A DNA stretch of 64,000 nt from Chrysaora quinquecirrha (taxonomy: Eukaryota; Cnidaria; Scyphozoa; Semaeostomeae; Pelagiidae), in the NCBI GenBank assembly GCA_014526335.1, contig JACTAT010000331.1, forward strand, positions 55,342 to 119,341. The letters run 5' to 3'. The notes beneath the pieces were generated by a model. The model was not told the origin of the DNA and made no database searches. It saw nothing but the letters and a program-made list of their open reading frames with translations. The translations under genes were made by a program, and so were the position numbers. Shown piece after piece: positions 1-11,609 of this stretch (position 1 is its first letter; each line of letters opens with the position of its first letter).

Positions 1-3000
1 AATCGACGTCTTGAAGAACAGAGATTGAAACTGGAACGTGATTTTCTTGAAGAACAAGAAAGAGAAAGAAAAAAGGAAGAAGAAGTAAGATGCATTGTTT
101 GTTGTTTTGTTTATATTAGTATTTTGTAATATTGTTAATGTTTATGTAATACTTAGGTAATATGTAATAAAAGCACAATATGTTAACAAAGTAACATCAT
201 TTGTTTAGACACGACAGAAAAATGATGAGATGAGAAAAGCGGCGGAACAAAAACGACAAGAAGCTATAAAAGTTAACAAAGAAATCGAAGAAGAAAGAAT
301 GACTATTTTACTACCAAAAACATCATCGGAACTACAAACTCATTCTACGGTCAGATTTCATATTTTAATTATGTTTTTATAAGAAATATAATTTAACAAA
401 TAGTTTGGAATTGTCTACCATCAATGTAATTATTTAACATGTTTTTCTAATTGTAGATGATTGGAAATAGAAGTTCATCTCCTCCTATACCAGCAATTGC
501 AAAACAACAAAGGCAGCAACAAAAGGTATGACATTAGTCCAAGATTAAACTGTTGTCGTCTTCATTGTCGCCTTCACAAATTTGGCTGTCTTCTTACACA
601 AAACAGGGGCTTATTCTACTCGCAGATTCTCGCTGATTTAGCTGCTTATATCTACTGCCCAAATCTGGTATCGCTGTTTGCTGCTAACTGCCTGACTGCC
701 TCAGTTGCTTATTGCATTAGCAGTTACCAACACTTTGAGTTATATGAATAAGACTAATAAATGGTTTTTAAATGGAGTATACTGACTCTCTTGACGTATC
801 CTTTCAATGGGCATTCAACACCACATAGTGTCTGGCTCTGTCACTGTGACTTAAAACTGCATCGTTGTAAAACAGTGAAGAAAGCATACTATTCTCTTTA
901 CAAGAGGTTTCAATTGGTTTGCTTGTCGTAATTAATTTCTATCAGCTCAGTATTTTTATTTCTTATTGATTTAGCATACATCTGTGGATACACATCAGAA
1001 TGCAACAGAAATTGCCTCAACTGATAGATATAAAGCAAATCAAAAGGAACAATACAGCGTAAATATGCAACAGTCAACAACGCAACAAGCAACACAACAA
1101 AAATCAGTCAAAACAACAGCAGAAGAAACGACAGATTCAGATATGTATTATTTGAATTCAATAAGAGAAGAATTATTTCAAAGAAGGAAGGAAGATAACT
1201 CTATTAATCAACAAAATTCACATCAAGGAACAAAAAATGCAAGTGAAACTCATATCATCAAACAATTAGCTGCTTTAAGAAGACAATTAAGTGCAGAAGA
1301 AACGAAAGTTCAAAATGAGCTTCAAATGAATATGGTACGGGATATCAGTGTTTTTTATTTCATAATACTGTTTCATTAGCAACTGTAAGACTTTGATGAA
1401 GAGTATTTGATTAAGTAACAGGTAATATATATTGGGCGAGGCTCTTTCTTTCAACGAACCCACATGGTTTTCACGAGACCTTCTATGTGTAGCAGGAGTG
1501 AATCAATTATTTGGCCATCACAAAAGTATGTTTTCGTAGCTTTGCCCTCCGAAAAAAACTCTTTTCAGAACTGTGCTAACATAGATAGAGAATTGCAAAC
1601 CGACGTACTTTTAACTATTCAGTCAGACGGGCATTTGTGCGGGAATTTGCACCAGTTCTGGAGTAATTACAGTATATATTCCATGAATCAAGTTTTTGCA
1701 GACTGCAACTAAAATCATTATTAATCCTGGGCAATCCCAGTATATTTAAAAGTTTCAAAACTATTTGCTAAATTTCATTAAGGGTAACGAAATAGCACAA
1801 ATTTTGCACAATTCAAAGACTCTAGAGCCATCGAAATGTCCCCTTAAAGTATCATATCGTACCTTACAGTAGCGCCATGTTGTTTGTATGACCTTTAATG
1901 CTAGTTTTTATTATTTTCAGGGAAAGTATGAAGAATCAAAATCAAAACCTGCACCAAAAAAGTCAGTAATGCTTTGTTTTTTAAGTTTGTAGTTTATAGA
2001 TAAAAATATATCATCAATGATTGCAAATTTTCTTTTACGTTGTTATGATATTTTTCAGAACTAAAGCGAGAAATATGGAAATATTTGAAAAGGCCAGAAT
2101 ACGGAAGGGATCATTTTCCAAGAAACCAGTAAGAATATGTCTTCAAAAATTTGTCCTATTTACTTCATTGATTTGAATAACCTCTTTAGCTTACATAAAA
2201 TGTGAGAAATGACTTTGATTGGGTGATTTCGTTTTTCAGCCTGTCAAAATTGACGAGTTTAATAAGTTAACAGGTATGAGTTCCTGGGCTTTTTATTTTA
2301 TGGATTTTTATTGATGAACTAGATTGCTGTCTGAATTTCTTTAATATTTGCAAATGGAAAAAGGTATTTTTATTTTGATAGATGCATCGTCTGTTGTGGA
2401 TTTTAAAGCTAAATTCCCAAATAAACCAGTGACATCAAGTGACCTTGATTTGCAGCAAAGGGAATTCATAAGGTTCAATCAATTAATTCTCATTTTTGCC
2501 ATGTCTTATAAAATGTTATAAAAAGCGGAAAATAGACCGAAACAATTTTCTACGACTTGAAATACACTTGTTTTCAAAAGCAGCCGGTCAGTAAGCAACT
2601 AGGGCTGAGATTTTGTTAAACTTTTTGGTCGAGATAGCCTTCTTTATACAGTACATCGTTGCAAACTTGTCAATTACATTGAAAAGCAAGAAAAGAGCCA
2701 GAATAAGAGGTTTTAGGGGGTACCAGTCATTCTGTGAGGGCTGAAATACTAGATATTTTACGGAACTTTGAGGGCTGAACCAAAAGTCCAGTTGCTTATT
2801 GAAAAAAGTGTATACCAGGATGTGGTGCGAAATGCACTAATCGGAAAGCTGAAAATTATATTAGAATCAAGTCCAGCTTCACATTTCTGATTGGTGCATA
2901 CACTTTTTTTTAATAAGCAGCTGGACTTTTATCCAGCCCTCAAAGTTGCTTAAAATTTTAGAAATTTCAGGCCTCCAAGTTGCTTACAAGCTGCTTAACA

Positions 3001-4547
3001 TTCTTTGTGCCTAACAACCATCCCTGACTTTGCGGGTCAAAATCTCCAACTGTTAGGCCTACAACATGACTTTTGGGAGACAGTAAGTGGAAACACGTTA
3101 GCTTAAGAACTTCAAAATGCAAAACATAAGAACAAACAATTTCCTAACAACAAGAAAGCGTATAAGCTTGGTTGTTTGACTTCTTAGTTGCTTACAGTAA
3201 TTCAGTTGAGCCCTCATGTTGCTAAAATGTTAAGGTCAATTCAGCCCTTATTGCTTAAAAAGTCTAGTCAATTGTTTGTGCCTGTTTCTGACCGTTAAAA
3301 AGCTTTAATTTGATTAATCGTTTATAACAGCAAATGAGTGAGTGAAATGCTTATTTTTGGTAACATAGGTTGCAAGAACAAAAAACTGCAAGCATTGAGA
3401 CAAGCAATACGTGAAACATCAGACAATTTGATGCTTGATATTGAAAATGATAAACCAACAACAGAAAAACAGGTTCACCTACTTTTTTATTTCGTTCAAT
3501 TTTGTTTTATCAATGCCTTGTTGCTAACATGTATCTATGCTTGTTCGCTTTACGATTTAATTTTTAGAGGAGACCAAGCAAACAATCTCTTTTGGAATCA
3601 GAAAGTAAATTCATTAATTTACAAGATGAAATTAACGATGAAAATGATGAAATCAAATCGAGACAATCTTCAGCAAGATCAAGGCAGAGATGGAGAACAG
3701 AGAAGGAAGAAGATGTAAGAGCATTTTTTGATTATATCTATTTTCAATTTTATTATTGCATTCGGACCATTTTCCTTATGATCTGATTTCTGTTTTAGAA
3801 TTATTTGAAGAAACCTAAAAGCCCTGGAGGATATTCTGTTGGTTCGATGACGTCACAAGCTATCGAAGATTTAGCAGCTAAAAACGAGGCTAGACTAAGA
3901 AGGTTTCGAGGCAATGACCACGGTAATTAGTCATGTTTCCCATGTTACAGATAAAGATACAGGGTCTGATCTGACAAAACAAGAAATGCTTTCCAAGAAT
4001 TTGCCCTTTGTGCTAATATTGGGGTAGGCAAAACGCTGGCACAAAAATTGATATGACGAAACGTTTTTGCTTATTAAAAAAACTATAATTGATTCATTTG
4101 ATGGAAGAGTTTTTCCAGTGCTACATTTTACACGTCGATGAGCAACATGGGCGGGAATCTTAGTAATCGCTTTGAAATATTATGTAATAATTATCCAATT
4201 CTGCAGTTAAGTCTATAGCTTTATTTAGTGCAGCTGTCTACAGTTTTTTGTCTACTTGTCTACATAAACTAGCTGTAGTTAATTTTCATGATTGTATGAA
4301 AGTTATTTGATAAAATTTTTGTGACAGGAAATGACCATGAAGACCCAGAGGATGTGATTGAACAATATATGAAAGACTCTTTATCAAAGTATGTTAAGTA
4401 TATTTAATATTTTATATACATTTTTCTTAATTTAATGTTTTATTATTTGATAATGTCAGAATTTATTCTAATCGCAGAGAAAACAGATCATTGAGCAGAA
4501 GAGATTCAGAGAAAAGTTTACCATCATCAACAGCATTACAAAGATGA
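1..4547 (+). CDS. Coiled-coil protein, 3' part of a multi-exon gene (CSPP1-like, tentative)
   Basis: Thirteen exons can be chained: 1-84, 209-349, 457-525, 975-1334, 1921-1961, 2059-2128, 2240-2273, 2382-2472, 3369-3472, 3568-3714, 3799-3922, 4328-4388, 4478-4547 (stop TGA). The gene enters from the left edge, so the start is missing. The product is hydrophilic: first a Glu/Arg/Lys-rich helical stretch (RLEEQRLKLERDFLEEQERE), then Gln/Ser-rich segments, a second coiled-coil segment (IIKQLAALRRQLSAEETK), a basic stretch (KARNMEIFEKARIRKGSF) and a Ser/Arg-rich tail ending STALQR. No catalytic domain is visible. The style and order recall centrosome/spindle-pole proteins such as CSPP1; human CSPP1 lies in the same 8q13 region as ARMC1 and MTFR1, which makes the guess more plausible but is not proof. 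All junctions keep phase except at 3369-3390, where one extra A in a homopolymer breaks the frame (see findings). It could equally be another centrosomal coiled-coil protein. Confidence 0.6.
2570..3266. mobile_element. Two small inverted-repeat elements with the AAGCAAC word, in an intron of the first gene
   Basis: One element ends at about 2812 with a right terminus reading GTTGCTTATTG...AAAAGTGTA; another begins at 2899 with TACACTTTTTTTTAATAAGCAG. The internal word AGTTGCTTA (or its complement) recurs near 2590, 2790, 2946, 2980 and 3188, with AGCTGCTTA near 2991. The phrase GAGGGCTGAA / CAGCCCTCA accompanies it. The left end of the first and the right end of the second are not clear. This is the same general design as the elements at 16.4 kb and 56.7-62.4 kb. 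Confidence 0.55.
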
Positions 4548-4888
4548 TACTTAAAAACTGATCCATGTTTTTCCTTTTTCCTTCGTTATTTATTCTGTAT
4601 ATTGTCAGTGGAAATGAGTTTGCACATATATTTGATTGATAATTGTGTTGTATATGTTTTCATGCTTTTTTATCAAGAGTAGTAAAAGAATAGAAAGTTA
4701 CTCGGAATTCTTAGCAAGAACAAACGTTTTAGTTTTCTTTTTCATAAAATCTAAGTTTCGACAAAATAAAATCCGATTAATATTCATAAAATTATGATGA
4801 AATAATTATAGAACAATTTGCAAGCGATGATAGATATTGTAATTGTAGTCAATGTTGTATTAGCGAGGTTAGTCAATGATTATGGAAG
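4548..4888. other. Intergenic spacer between two convergent genes
   Basis: A+T-rich spacer holding the 3' ends of the coiled-coil gene (from the left) and the MTFR gene (from the right). AATAAA-like words are present on both strands (for example near 4766 and 4800), which would serve polyadenylation. No other gene is seen. Confidence 0.5.
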
Positions 4889-7800
4889 TCAGTTCTCGTT
4901 AACAGGACTCAAGACAATTGTTCTACCATTGATTTTATTGGATTGCCTTCGACGTGATCTACGATGACCATCTTTTGGGGACTTGAAGTTATCTAAAAAG
5001 GACCAACCAAAATCAATATCCGTTGTATTTCCTTCAATAGACTGCTTCTAAGAGGCCTGGATCGGCGAGACATTTTTCTGGAAGATGGCGAACGCCTTGA
5101 GTAAGGGAATCCTCTCTGCGTGCAACGACCGAGATTGTGGTCGCTTTAAGAGAGGTATTGCAGCAACGTTTTCTTTAAATTCACAATGGAAGAAAAAGAG
5201 AGAGAAAAGCAATCTGCGACGATAGATTCGCTGTATGACCTCGACTGAAGCGACCGCAATGTAAGTCATTGCCTTCGGAGAGGATTCCCTTACTCAAGAT
5301 GTCCGCCATCTTGCAGAAGAATGTCACATCGACCCAGACCTCTTTGAAAACGTCCATTGATAATTTTTGTATAAAAGCCAACCATGTTTTTAGTGGTTAT
5401 TTCTGAGACATTCTCGGCGATCAAAATTCAACGAATACAGCAGATTTCGCAACAATCAAAACATTTTATCTTGTTTAGTTTTTGGCTTCCTCTTCTTTCA
5501 CGCTGACACAATGACACTAACTTAACTGTAAAATTCCAGCAACCAGATTTACTGGATATACCAATCAGAACACAACGATTGCTCAACTACATAGTTTTAA
5601 TTAAGCTGGTTAAATTTGCAGTGTAAAAATTCGTTAATCAGAGGATAAAATAAACAAATGACTTACCGGTGACATGATTACATCAGGTGATGATTGAGGC
5701 GATGGAGAAAAACCAGAATGAGGACTCTGTTGGTTTTCTTTTCCTGTTTTTCAAAATTTTAAGGCTTGTGAGCTAACAATTTTTTGAAGAAAATTGAGGG
5801 AAAATACGCGCAGTACGGAAAACATCTACCCGGTTATCAGATAGCGGTCACTATCCTGGACACTAGCGTAAGCTGATTTGCTAGTATTTTTAGAGAGAAC
5901 AAGCAATAGTGGACAGCCTTCGCTTTTCAAGGATTGGATATCTTAAATGAAATGACGGGGCAACTGTGGCTTGAATGAACTTAAATAGGAAAATATGCAC
6001 AAAATGAAATCCAGGAACAATGTCTATCCGATGAGCTTATTTTGCTCTTGGCAACTGATTTTTTGGTGTGCATTTGCCTTCGCCCAAGTATTGGTGGACG
6101 TTTAATTGTAAAAGATATTGTTTGTAGCTAAATACCTGTAGCTGGCGATCCGATGCTTCTCCTTGCCTTTGCAAACTTTTTTCTCAATGCATTAGCAATG
6201 ATATCAGCAGGATCATTCGAGGACGATGAATCATTCATTGATTTGACTTTCAAAGGAGTACCACCAGGTGATCTAAAAGTAACATTATAAGTCATTGTTT
6301 CCAACTCATTCAACAGAAAAAACCATATGATAGAACCAGGGAGAGTTAAATGTGAAGCAAATTAAAATTCAGTCAACTCTGTCTAATTCGAACAAGGGTT
6401 TGGAGAAAGTGTTTCATTAAAACTAAAAACGTCGCAGCACTGACACGGGTATTGTTGGCTATATGGAAACCACAGTCTTAAACTGTAGCAGAAAACTAAA
6501 AGAATAACCAATTGTGAAATAACATTACCTTTCTACATTTGATGGTTTCAATTTGATTGACGATAGACCAACAAGAACATCTTTCATTGAAGGCACTGAA
6601 TTTGTATTTTGTTGTTGGGTGTTGCTCTATCAAACAAGAAACATTTATTGATATTAAATTATTGGTTCCATTAGTATGTTTATTTAAGTTCATATGAATA
6701 TCGTTGATCTCCTTGACAGGTCAGACCAATCAGATAAAACGCTTGCTGCGTGTAAAATGTAATCTCGTAGAACTAGTCGTTACGCTTGGAAAACATTGAT
6801 AAGATGATGATGTTTATCCTGGTTCTTCAATTTTAATTTACCGCTTGTAGATGTTTTGAGCATACACTCCCCTTCCAAAAGTATCCGGACGATTGAACAA
6901 AATGGCCGCCAACGGCGGTCAAGGAGCCTAAGAGCAAATATTTTTACGACAATGTACAGAAGCCCCACAGACTTTTCATGAATGAAATTGGGCATGAAAA
7001 TGATCGCCATTGCACGGGCTTTCATCCTAAATGAAAACTTAAAGTTTATTTTATTGTTTCTATGAAAAAATTCAGGAAAACTTCGAAGCAGTACTTGCTC
7101 AAAAAAGGCAAAAAAATTTTCAGAGTTGTTTTCTAAAATAGCGATAAATATTACGATGTTTCAGCACATGCATGATGAATTTGAAATTTTTCAAAGCAGA
7201 AAGGGTTATATTTTATTGTTATGATAAAATTTTTTGTAAAGAAAGATTTTCCGTGAAAATTTCATGGGGGTAAAACCTTGAGTATGACTCCCATTGAGCG
7301 ATTTTAGAATCATCTTTTTAATACAGAAATTTGTTTGGCCATGTTATGGTGTTTGACATCGAAGATAAGCACAAATTTTCACAAAATCTCGAAAACTAAA
7401 TTAAATTTTTGATGTTTTCTTAATTTTAAAAGCCAATGGAGACTTCGTAAATGAAAAAATTTAAGTTTACAAAAAGCTACCTCTTTTTAGCATATGAAAA
7501 TTCCACTCACCTTGACTTATGTCAGGCCTTTACCCCTTGAAATTTTCACGGAAATTATTTCTTTACAAAAAATTTTATCATAACAATAAAATATAACCCT
7601 TTCTGCTTTGAAAAATATCAAATTCATCATGCATGTGCTGAAACATCGTAATATTTATCGCTATTTTAGAAAACAACTCTGAAAATTTTTTTGCCTTTTT
7701 TGAGCAAGTACTGCTTCGAAGTTTTCCTGAATTTTTTCATAGAAACAATAAAATAAACTTTAAGTTTTCATTTAGGATGAAAGCCCGTGAAATGGCGATC

Positions 7801-10800
7801 ATTTTCATGCCCAATTTCATTCATGAAAAGTCTGTGGGGCTTCTGTACATTGTTGTAAAAATTTTTGCTCTTAGGCCCCTTGACCGCCATTGGCGGCCAT
7901 TTTGTTCAATCGTCCGGATACTTTCGGAAGGGGAGTGTAGTCAATGTTTTGAGCAACTGATCATGCAGCTATTTTCAGTTGGTTTATGGTTTATTATTGC
8001 AGGTTTATTAATGCACCAATAGGCCTTTTAATTTAATAAACGCACTGCTCAAGGAGATGTGTGGATTTTTTGTGCTTTATTCAGGAAAAACTAATAAACA
8101 TGACTGTTTCTTAACAAAGAAATACGGAAGTCAGATTCAACTCACTTCTGGCTTTCGACGAGGCTTTGGTACAGGTTGCTGTGGCGGAGCTATCACTGGA
8201 GGAGGTGGAGGAGGAGGTGGCGGTGGAGGAGGAATCACTTCATTTGAAACTGCAACTAAAAAGATAAAAACAAATGAATATTTTGAAGCACACTGCATTG
8301 GCCTTTAATTTGTTGAATGTGCAAACGAATTAGGAGCCTTCAATCAGTTGTTTCCTCTTATTGAAAGGAAATTAGACAAAAAAGGTCTGAGCATTAAAGG
8401 GTAGATACAGTAGATAATTGCAAAGCACTGTTGAATTTATGAAGTTTTAGATAACAATATGTTGATATGCTAATTCTTCACAATCTCATGCATTAAATAA
8501 AAAGTCTCGGACGATCAAACTTTCGGACAATTTTGTCAAAAAATTTAACTGTTGGAGCGATCTAAAATCTCCTGAAAACTTGTCCGAAACTTTCTTGACA
8601 ATTGTTGTTCATGGATTTATTTTCTTTAAAAGTATGTGACACCCTTTTTCCCTTTATAACTGGATGCAAACTCCAGAAATCTACGATAATACGGTGGAAA
8701 ATATTGTATTTTGAAACATTGTTAACTAAAAAACAGAAGTTTCAGAAATGTTCTGAGAAAAGGGTTCAAAAGTTTTTGTCTGAAAATGTTTGTCAGAATT
8801 GTCTGTTTGAAACTTTTTGTTATTATGTGGCTACAACTCAACAAATTGCTTAGCATCTGCAACAATCTGAGGTCTTGCATTGCTCAGGTGTTGCATTGTT
8901 TCAGGCTGTCTGCATTAACATTGATACCTTCAAGATTTACTATAAGAGCATGGCATTAATTTTAAGGAAATATGGCAAGAAAAATGCAGTGTTTGGTAAT
9001 ACCTTGTGATTGTGCTGACACAATCAATGCAATCTGTGCTCGTAAATTTGCCAATTCATCTTCTAAGGCAATAATTTTCTTCTCAGATGAACCTTTTGCT
9101 CTTATTTTCTTCCCCTTTTTAATGCATCTTGGCTGCACCAACTCGTCTTCATGTGAAACTTCACTTATATGACTTAAACTAAGACCTGAGCTATCCAACG
9201 TTGATCTTGTGATAATATCTTTTCTATTGGAAGACTGTACTTCATCAAAACCATCCCATGAAAATAAGCCTATATCTGCAAGGCCCATCTCAGGCATATG
9301 TGACTTTACATTGTTAAAATTGTCTGCAACAAATGTTTTCGCTTTGCTCATTAATTGACGGTTGGACTCACAAAATATCTGTAAAAGATAAAATAAATCT
9401 GTTAAAGTTGCACAGGAAGGGTCTAAGAAATGGAGGAAAATAGTGTATGAAATGTTTGAGTGAGCTCAAACTGGAAGAGATTTTACAACATAGGTGACGG
9501 TGAAGGATGTTCTAGCACCAGTTGCTAGGATCTCCGTAGCAGGTTAACGAATCGAGACCTCAACCCTAGTTGTGATGCTTCCATGGCTGGGCTTGAACCC
9601 ACACCACAATTCAGCTGGATTACACCATGATGCCACAACACCTTCAAGCATGAAATGGTACCTTCCTAGAGTAGTGAAGAAACAATTCAATTCAATAAAA
9701 AAGTAACTTCTTACTTGAAAGTATGCTCTTTTTGATGGCTTCAAAGGCAATTTACTAGCAATCATTCGAACAAGACTTCGATTGTTGAATTTTCTTCTTT
9801 TTCTTGGTTCCTGTTTATTTGTTTTCCACAAAACGTAAGAAGCAATCATTCTCACGATACTCTTTTTGGAGCCTTTCATAAATTTCCTTTTCATCCATAA
9901 ATACGTTCCATTTTCCTCTATTTTCATCAATGATTTATTTGGCTTAAATCCATCCTAAAACAAACAACAGGGGTGACATTAATATCACAAATAAAGGAAG
10001 ATATAATCATGTTATCAATAAAACTTCAAATAAATGATCCCTTCTTTGATAAATTATACCATTTCAAAAGTTTAACCTTATTTTTCTTTAATCAAGGGGT
10101 GTTTCCCATATGTCTTAACTAGGGAAGGGCATACTCAGGGCTGTAGCTTTGAAGCAGTGTGAGGGTGTGACAACCCCCCTCCCCCCAAGGCCAGTTATCT
10201 GCTTGGCAAATTTGAGAAGCACTCGGTTTTTTGGGATTCAATTCAATTCAATTCTTTTTTATTTGTAGAAATACAATTTACAATAACAAAACTAACAATT
10301 CCAAAAAGATTGGTTTTAATGATGAAAAATAGGTTTGAAAAGTAACAATAAATTTGCCAAGGAAAGGTCAATCAAACAATCAAAGCCACAACCATTAAAA
10401 AAGCCATGCCCATTTTGACAGCAAAATAAGGAGCCACACCCCCCTCTGTCATTGAGCCCTAGCTATGGCCCTGGCAGAGGTGCCAGAAGCATGAGCGCAG
10501 CAGGGGCAATCGCCTCTAAGGTGCTGTGGCTTTGTGGTGTAACCCAGCTGACTCGTGGTGTCAGAAGCTCAGTGTGGTCATGGTTCGAGCCCAGCCACGG
10601 TAGCGTCACAGCCAGGGTCGAGGTCTCAATTAGTTAACCTACTACTGAGATCCTAGCGACTGGCGCTCAAATACCACATCACTTTCACCTTCACCTTCAC
10701 CCTCCTTGCCACCTTGCCCTCGTGAAAAAATTAACTTCTTTGATTTTCCTATTGTTTTACCCTCAATTTGTTGTTTCTGCCCTGGCTGCCTGGTGTCCCA

Positions 10801-11276
10801 CCCAATACCTTGCTTCCAGCCCCTCTCCCTCTGGGCCTTGGCAATAGAGAAAATTCATTGAGGCTGAGTTACAGTCAGCAGTCACAATCAGCAATCTGTT
10901 GTACTGTAACTGCACTGCACACATGGTCACGTGACAGTACACAACAGCTATTGGATGTGTTTCCCTTTCTTTAACATCGAAATTTAAGGCTCAATAAAAG
11001 CTAAAAATCCCCACAGATAGAGCAGAATCTAATGTACAATTTTTTAACAACGCGAAGGAAGTGAGCTTTCGACCAACAAACGAGCAGCCATCAGCCTTGT
11101 GGCCTATCTATATCTGCTGGCTTCCTGTGGCAACAACCCATGCAGAAAAGTCATATCATGGGCGATATATCATACTGTACCTGTTCATTTTCGTCTTCAT
11201 TATCTTTGGAAGTATCATTTGAATCCCAGGACAAGAATTCTGCGATAGATGCTATGTATTGTCTTGTACTTTCCAT
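4889..11276 (-). CDS. MTFR1: Mitochondrial fission regulator, MTFR1/MTFR2 family
   Basis: Eight exons on the minus strand: 11276-11181 (start), 9954-9715, 9378-9003, 8255-8146, 6626-6529, 6272-6136, 5743-5667, 5041-4889 (stop). They sum to 1287 nt, 428 aa, with every junction in phase. Family hallmarks appear in order: the N-terminal R-S-L-V-R-x-I-A-S-x-L-P-L-K-P motif (exon 2), an acidic/Ser region, the coiled-coil I-x-A-L-E-D-E-L-A-N-L-R-A-Q-I (exon 3), a run of 13 prolines (exon 4), and the C-terminal block V-P-S-M-K-D-V-L...R-S-P-G-G-T-P followed by D-P-A-D-I-I-A-N-A-L-R-K-K-F-A (exons 5-6). The family sits at mitochondria and influences fission and distribution. The length is near that of vertebrate members (about 330-385 aa) but exon 2 carries an extra copy of the VRMIAS motif. 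MTFR1 versus MTFR2 cannot be decided; a single ancestral gene is likely. The start codon is shared-promoter side, 333 bp from ARMC1. Confidence 0.9.
5046..5356. mobile_element. MITE with about 105-bp terminal inverted repeats (family with 31.5 kb element)
   Basis: The left arm (AGAGGCCTGGATCGGCGAGA..., from about 5047) and the complement of the right arm (AGAGGTCTGGGTCGATGTGA..., up to about 5346) align over roughly 105 bp, including the shared AAGATGGCG and TTGAGTAAGGGAATCCTCTC. No coding capacity. It lies in the last intron of the MTFR gene and its left end comes within about 6 bp of the final splice acceptor. A related, longer copy lies at 31.48-32.26 kb. Confidence 0.75.
6863..7939. mobile_element. 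Foldback (palindromic) Tc1/mariner-type element
   Basis: The element begins TACACTCCCCTTCCAAAAG and ends CTTTCGGAAGGGGAGTGTA; the outer 415 bp or so of each arm (about 6863-7280 and 7525-7939) are near-perfect reverse complements, leaving about 245 bp of unpaired centre. Termini CACTCCCC...GGGGAGTG flanked by TA fit a Tc1/mariner-type MITE. The same open stretch (a 50-residue conceptual peptide beginning MKAR) is read on both arms simply because they are complementary; it is not a gene. Located in MTFR intron 4. The 12-mer ATGTTTTGAGCA occurs on both flanks (6851-6862 and 7944-7955). Confidence 0.8.
9490..9645 (-). repeat. tRNA-derived SINE, family 1, copy 1
   Basis: On the minus strand it begins GGTGTTGTGGCATCATGGTG, has a Pol III B-box-like GGGTTCAAGCCC and ends near CTAGCAACTGGTGCT followed by a (TTCACC)-like tail. 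It aligns with copies at 10,519 and 20,127. It lies in MTFR intron 2, in the sense orientation. Confidence 0.7.
10236..10440 (-). mobile_element. 3' fragment of a LINE, probably CR1-type, with (GAATT)n tail
   Basis: On the minus strand the segment ends with TTGTATTTCTACAAATAAAAAAGAATTGAATTGAATTGAATC-like sequence, i.e. a short pentamer microsatellite at the 3' end, the same layout as the larger LINE at 39.5 kb, which ends in (TGAAC)n. No coding part remains. The left boundary in element sense is unclear. Confidence 0.4.
10519..10710 (+). repeat. tRNA-derived SINE, family 1, copy 2
   Basis: Starts GGTGCTGTGGCTTTGTGGTG, contains B-box GGTTCGAGCCC (around 10,583), then CAGGGTCGAGGTCTC, CTAGCGACTGGCGCT and a (TTCACC)n tail. 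It is the best-preserved copy of the three. Confidence 0.75.
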
Positions 11277-11609
11277 GCCAAAATTACCCAAAACAAAATA
11301 AAAGTTTCAAATTTGAACTCGATTTCTTGTTGGGCTCGCTGCACACGCTCCGCCAACTGTTCAAAATAGATTAGAGACTGGGCTCTAAAGTATGAAAGCC
11401 AATGAAAAGGCGTCTTTGAAGTGATGGATTCAAAAATTGTCCAATCAGCTTTCAGCACACAAAATTTTAAATTCGTTGTTTCAAAAGTAAACTGTCATTT
11501 CCTCTCACCTGATCTTGATCTGTGAAGAAAGTGTTTTGTGATCATTAGTCGATCAAAAAGTTACAGCTTGAGAATCTAGAATACACAACGATACCTTGCT
11601 AAAATTAAA
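11277..11609. promoter_or_regulatory. Bidirectional promoter region between MTFR and ARMC1
   Basis: Only 333 bp separate the two divergent start codons. No convincing TATA box is seen for either gene, as usual for housekeeping divergent promoters. Both genes encode mitochondrial proteins. Confidence 0.65.

Noticed and set aside
5048..5381. Short minus-strand ORFs near 5.2 kb
   Set aside because: They lie entirely in the MITE terminal repeats.
6780..8022. Pair of near-identical 81-aa ORFs starting MKAR on opposite strands
   Set aside because: They are the two arms of the foldback element; no protein family resemblance.
8057..8308. Gly-rich 83-aa plus-strand ORF
   Set aside because: It is the antisense of the poly-proline exon 4 of the MTFR gene.
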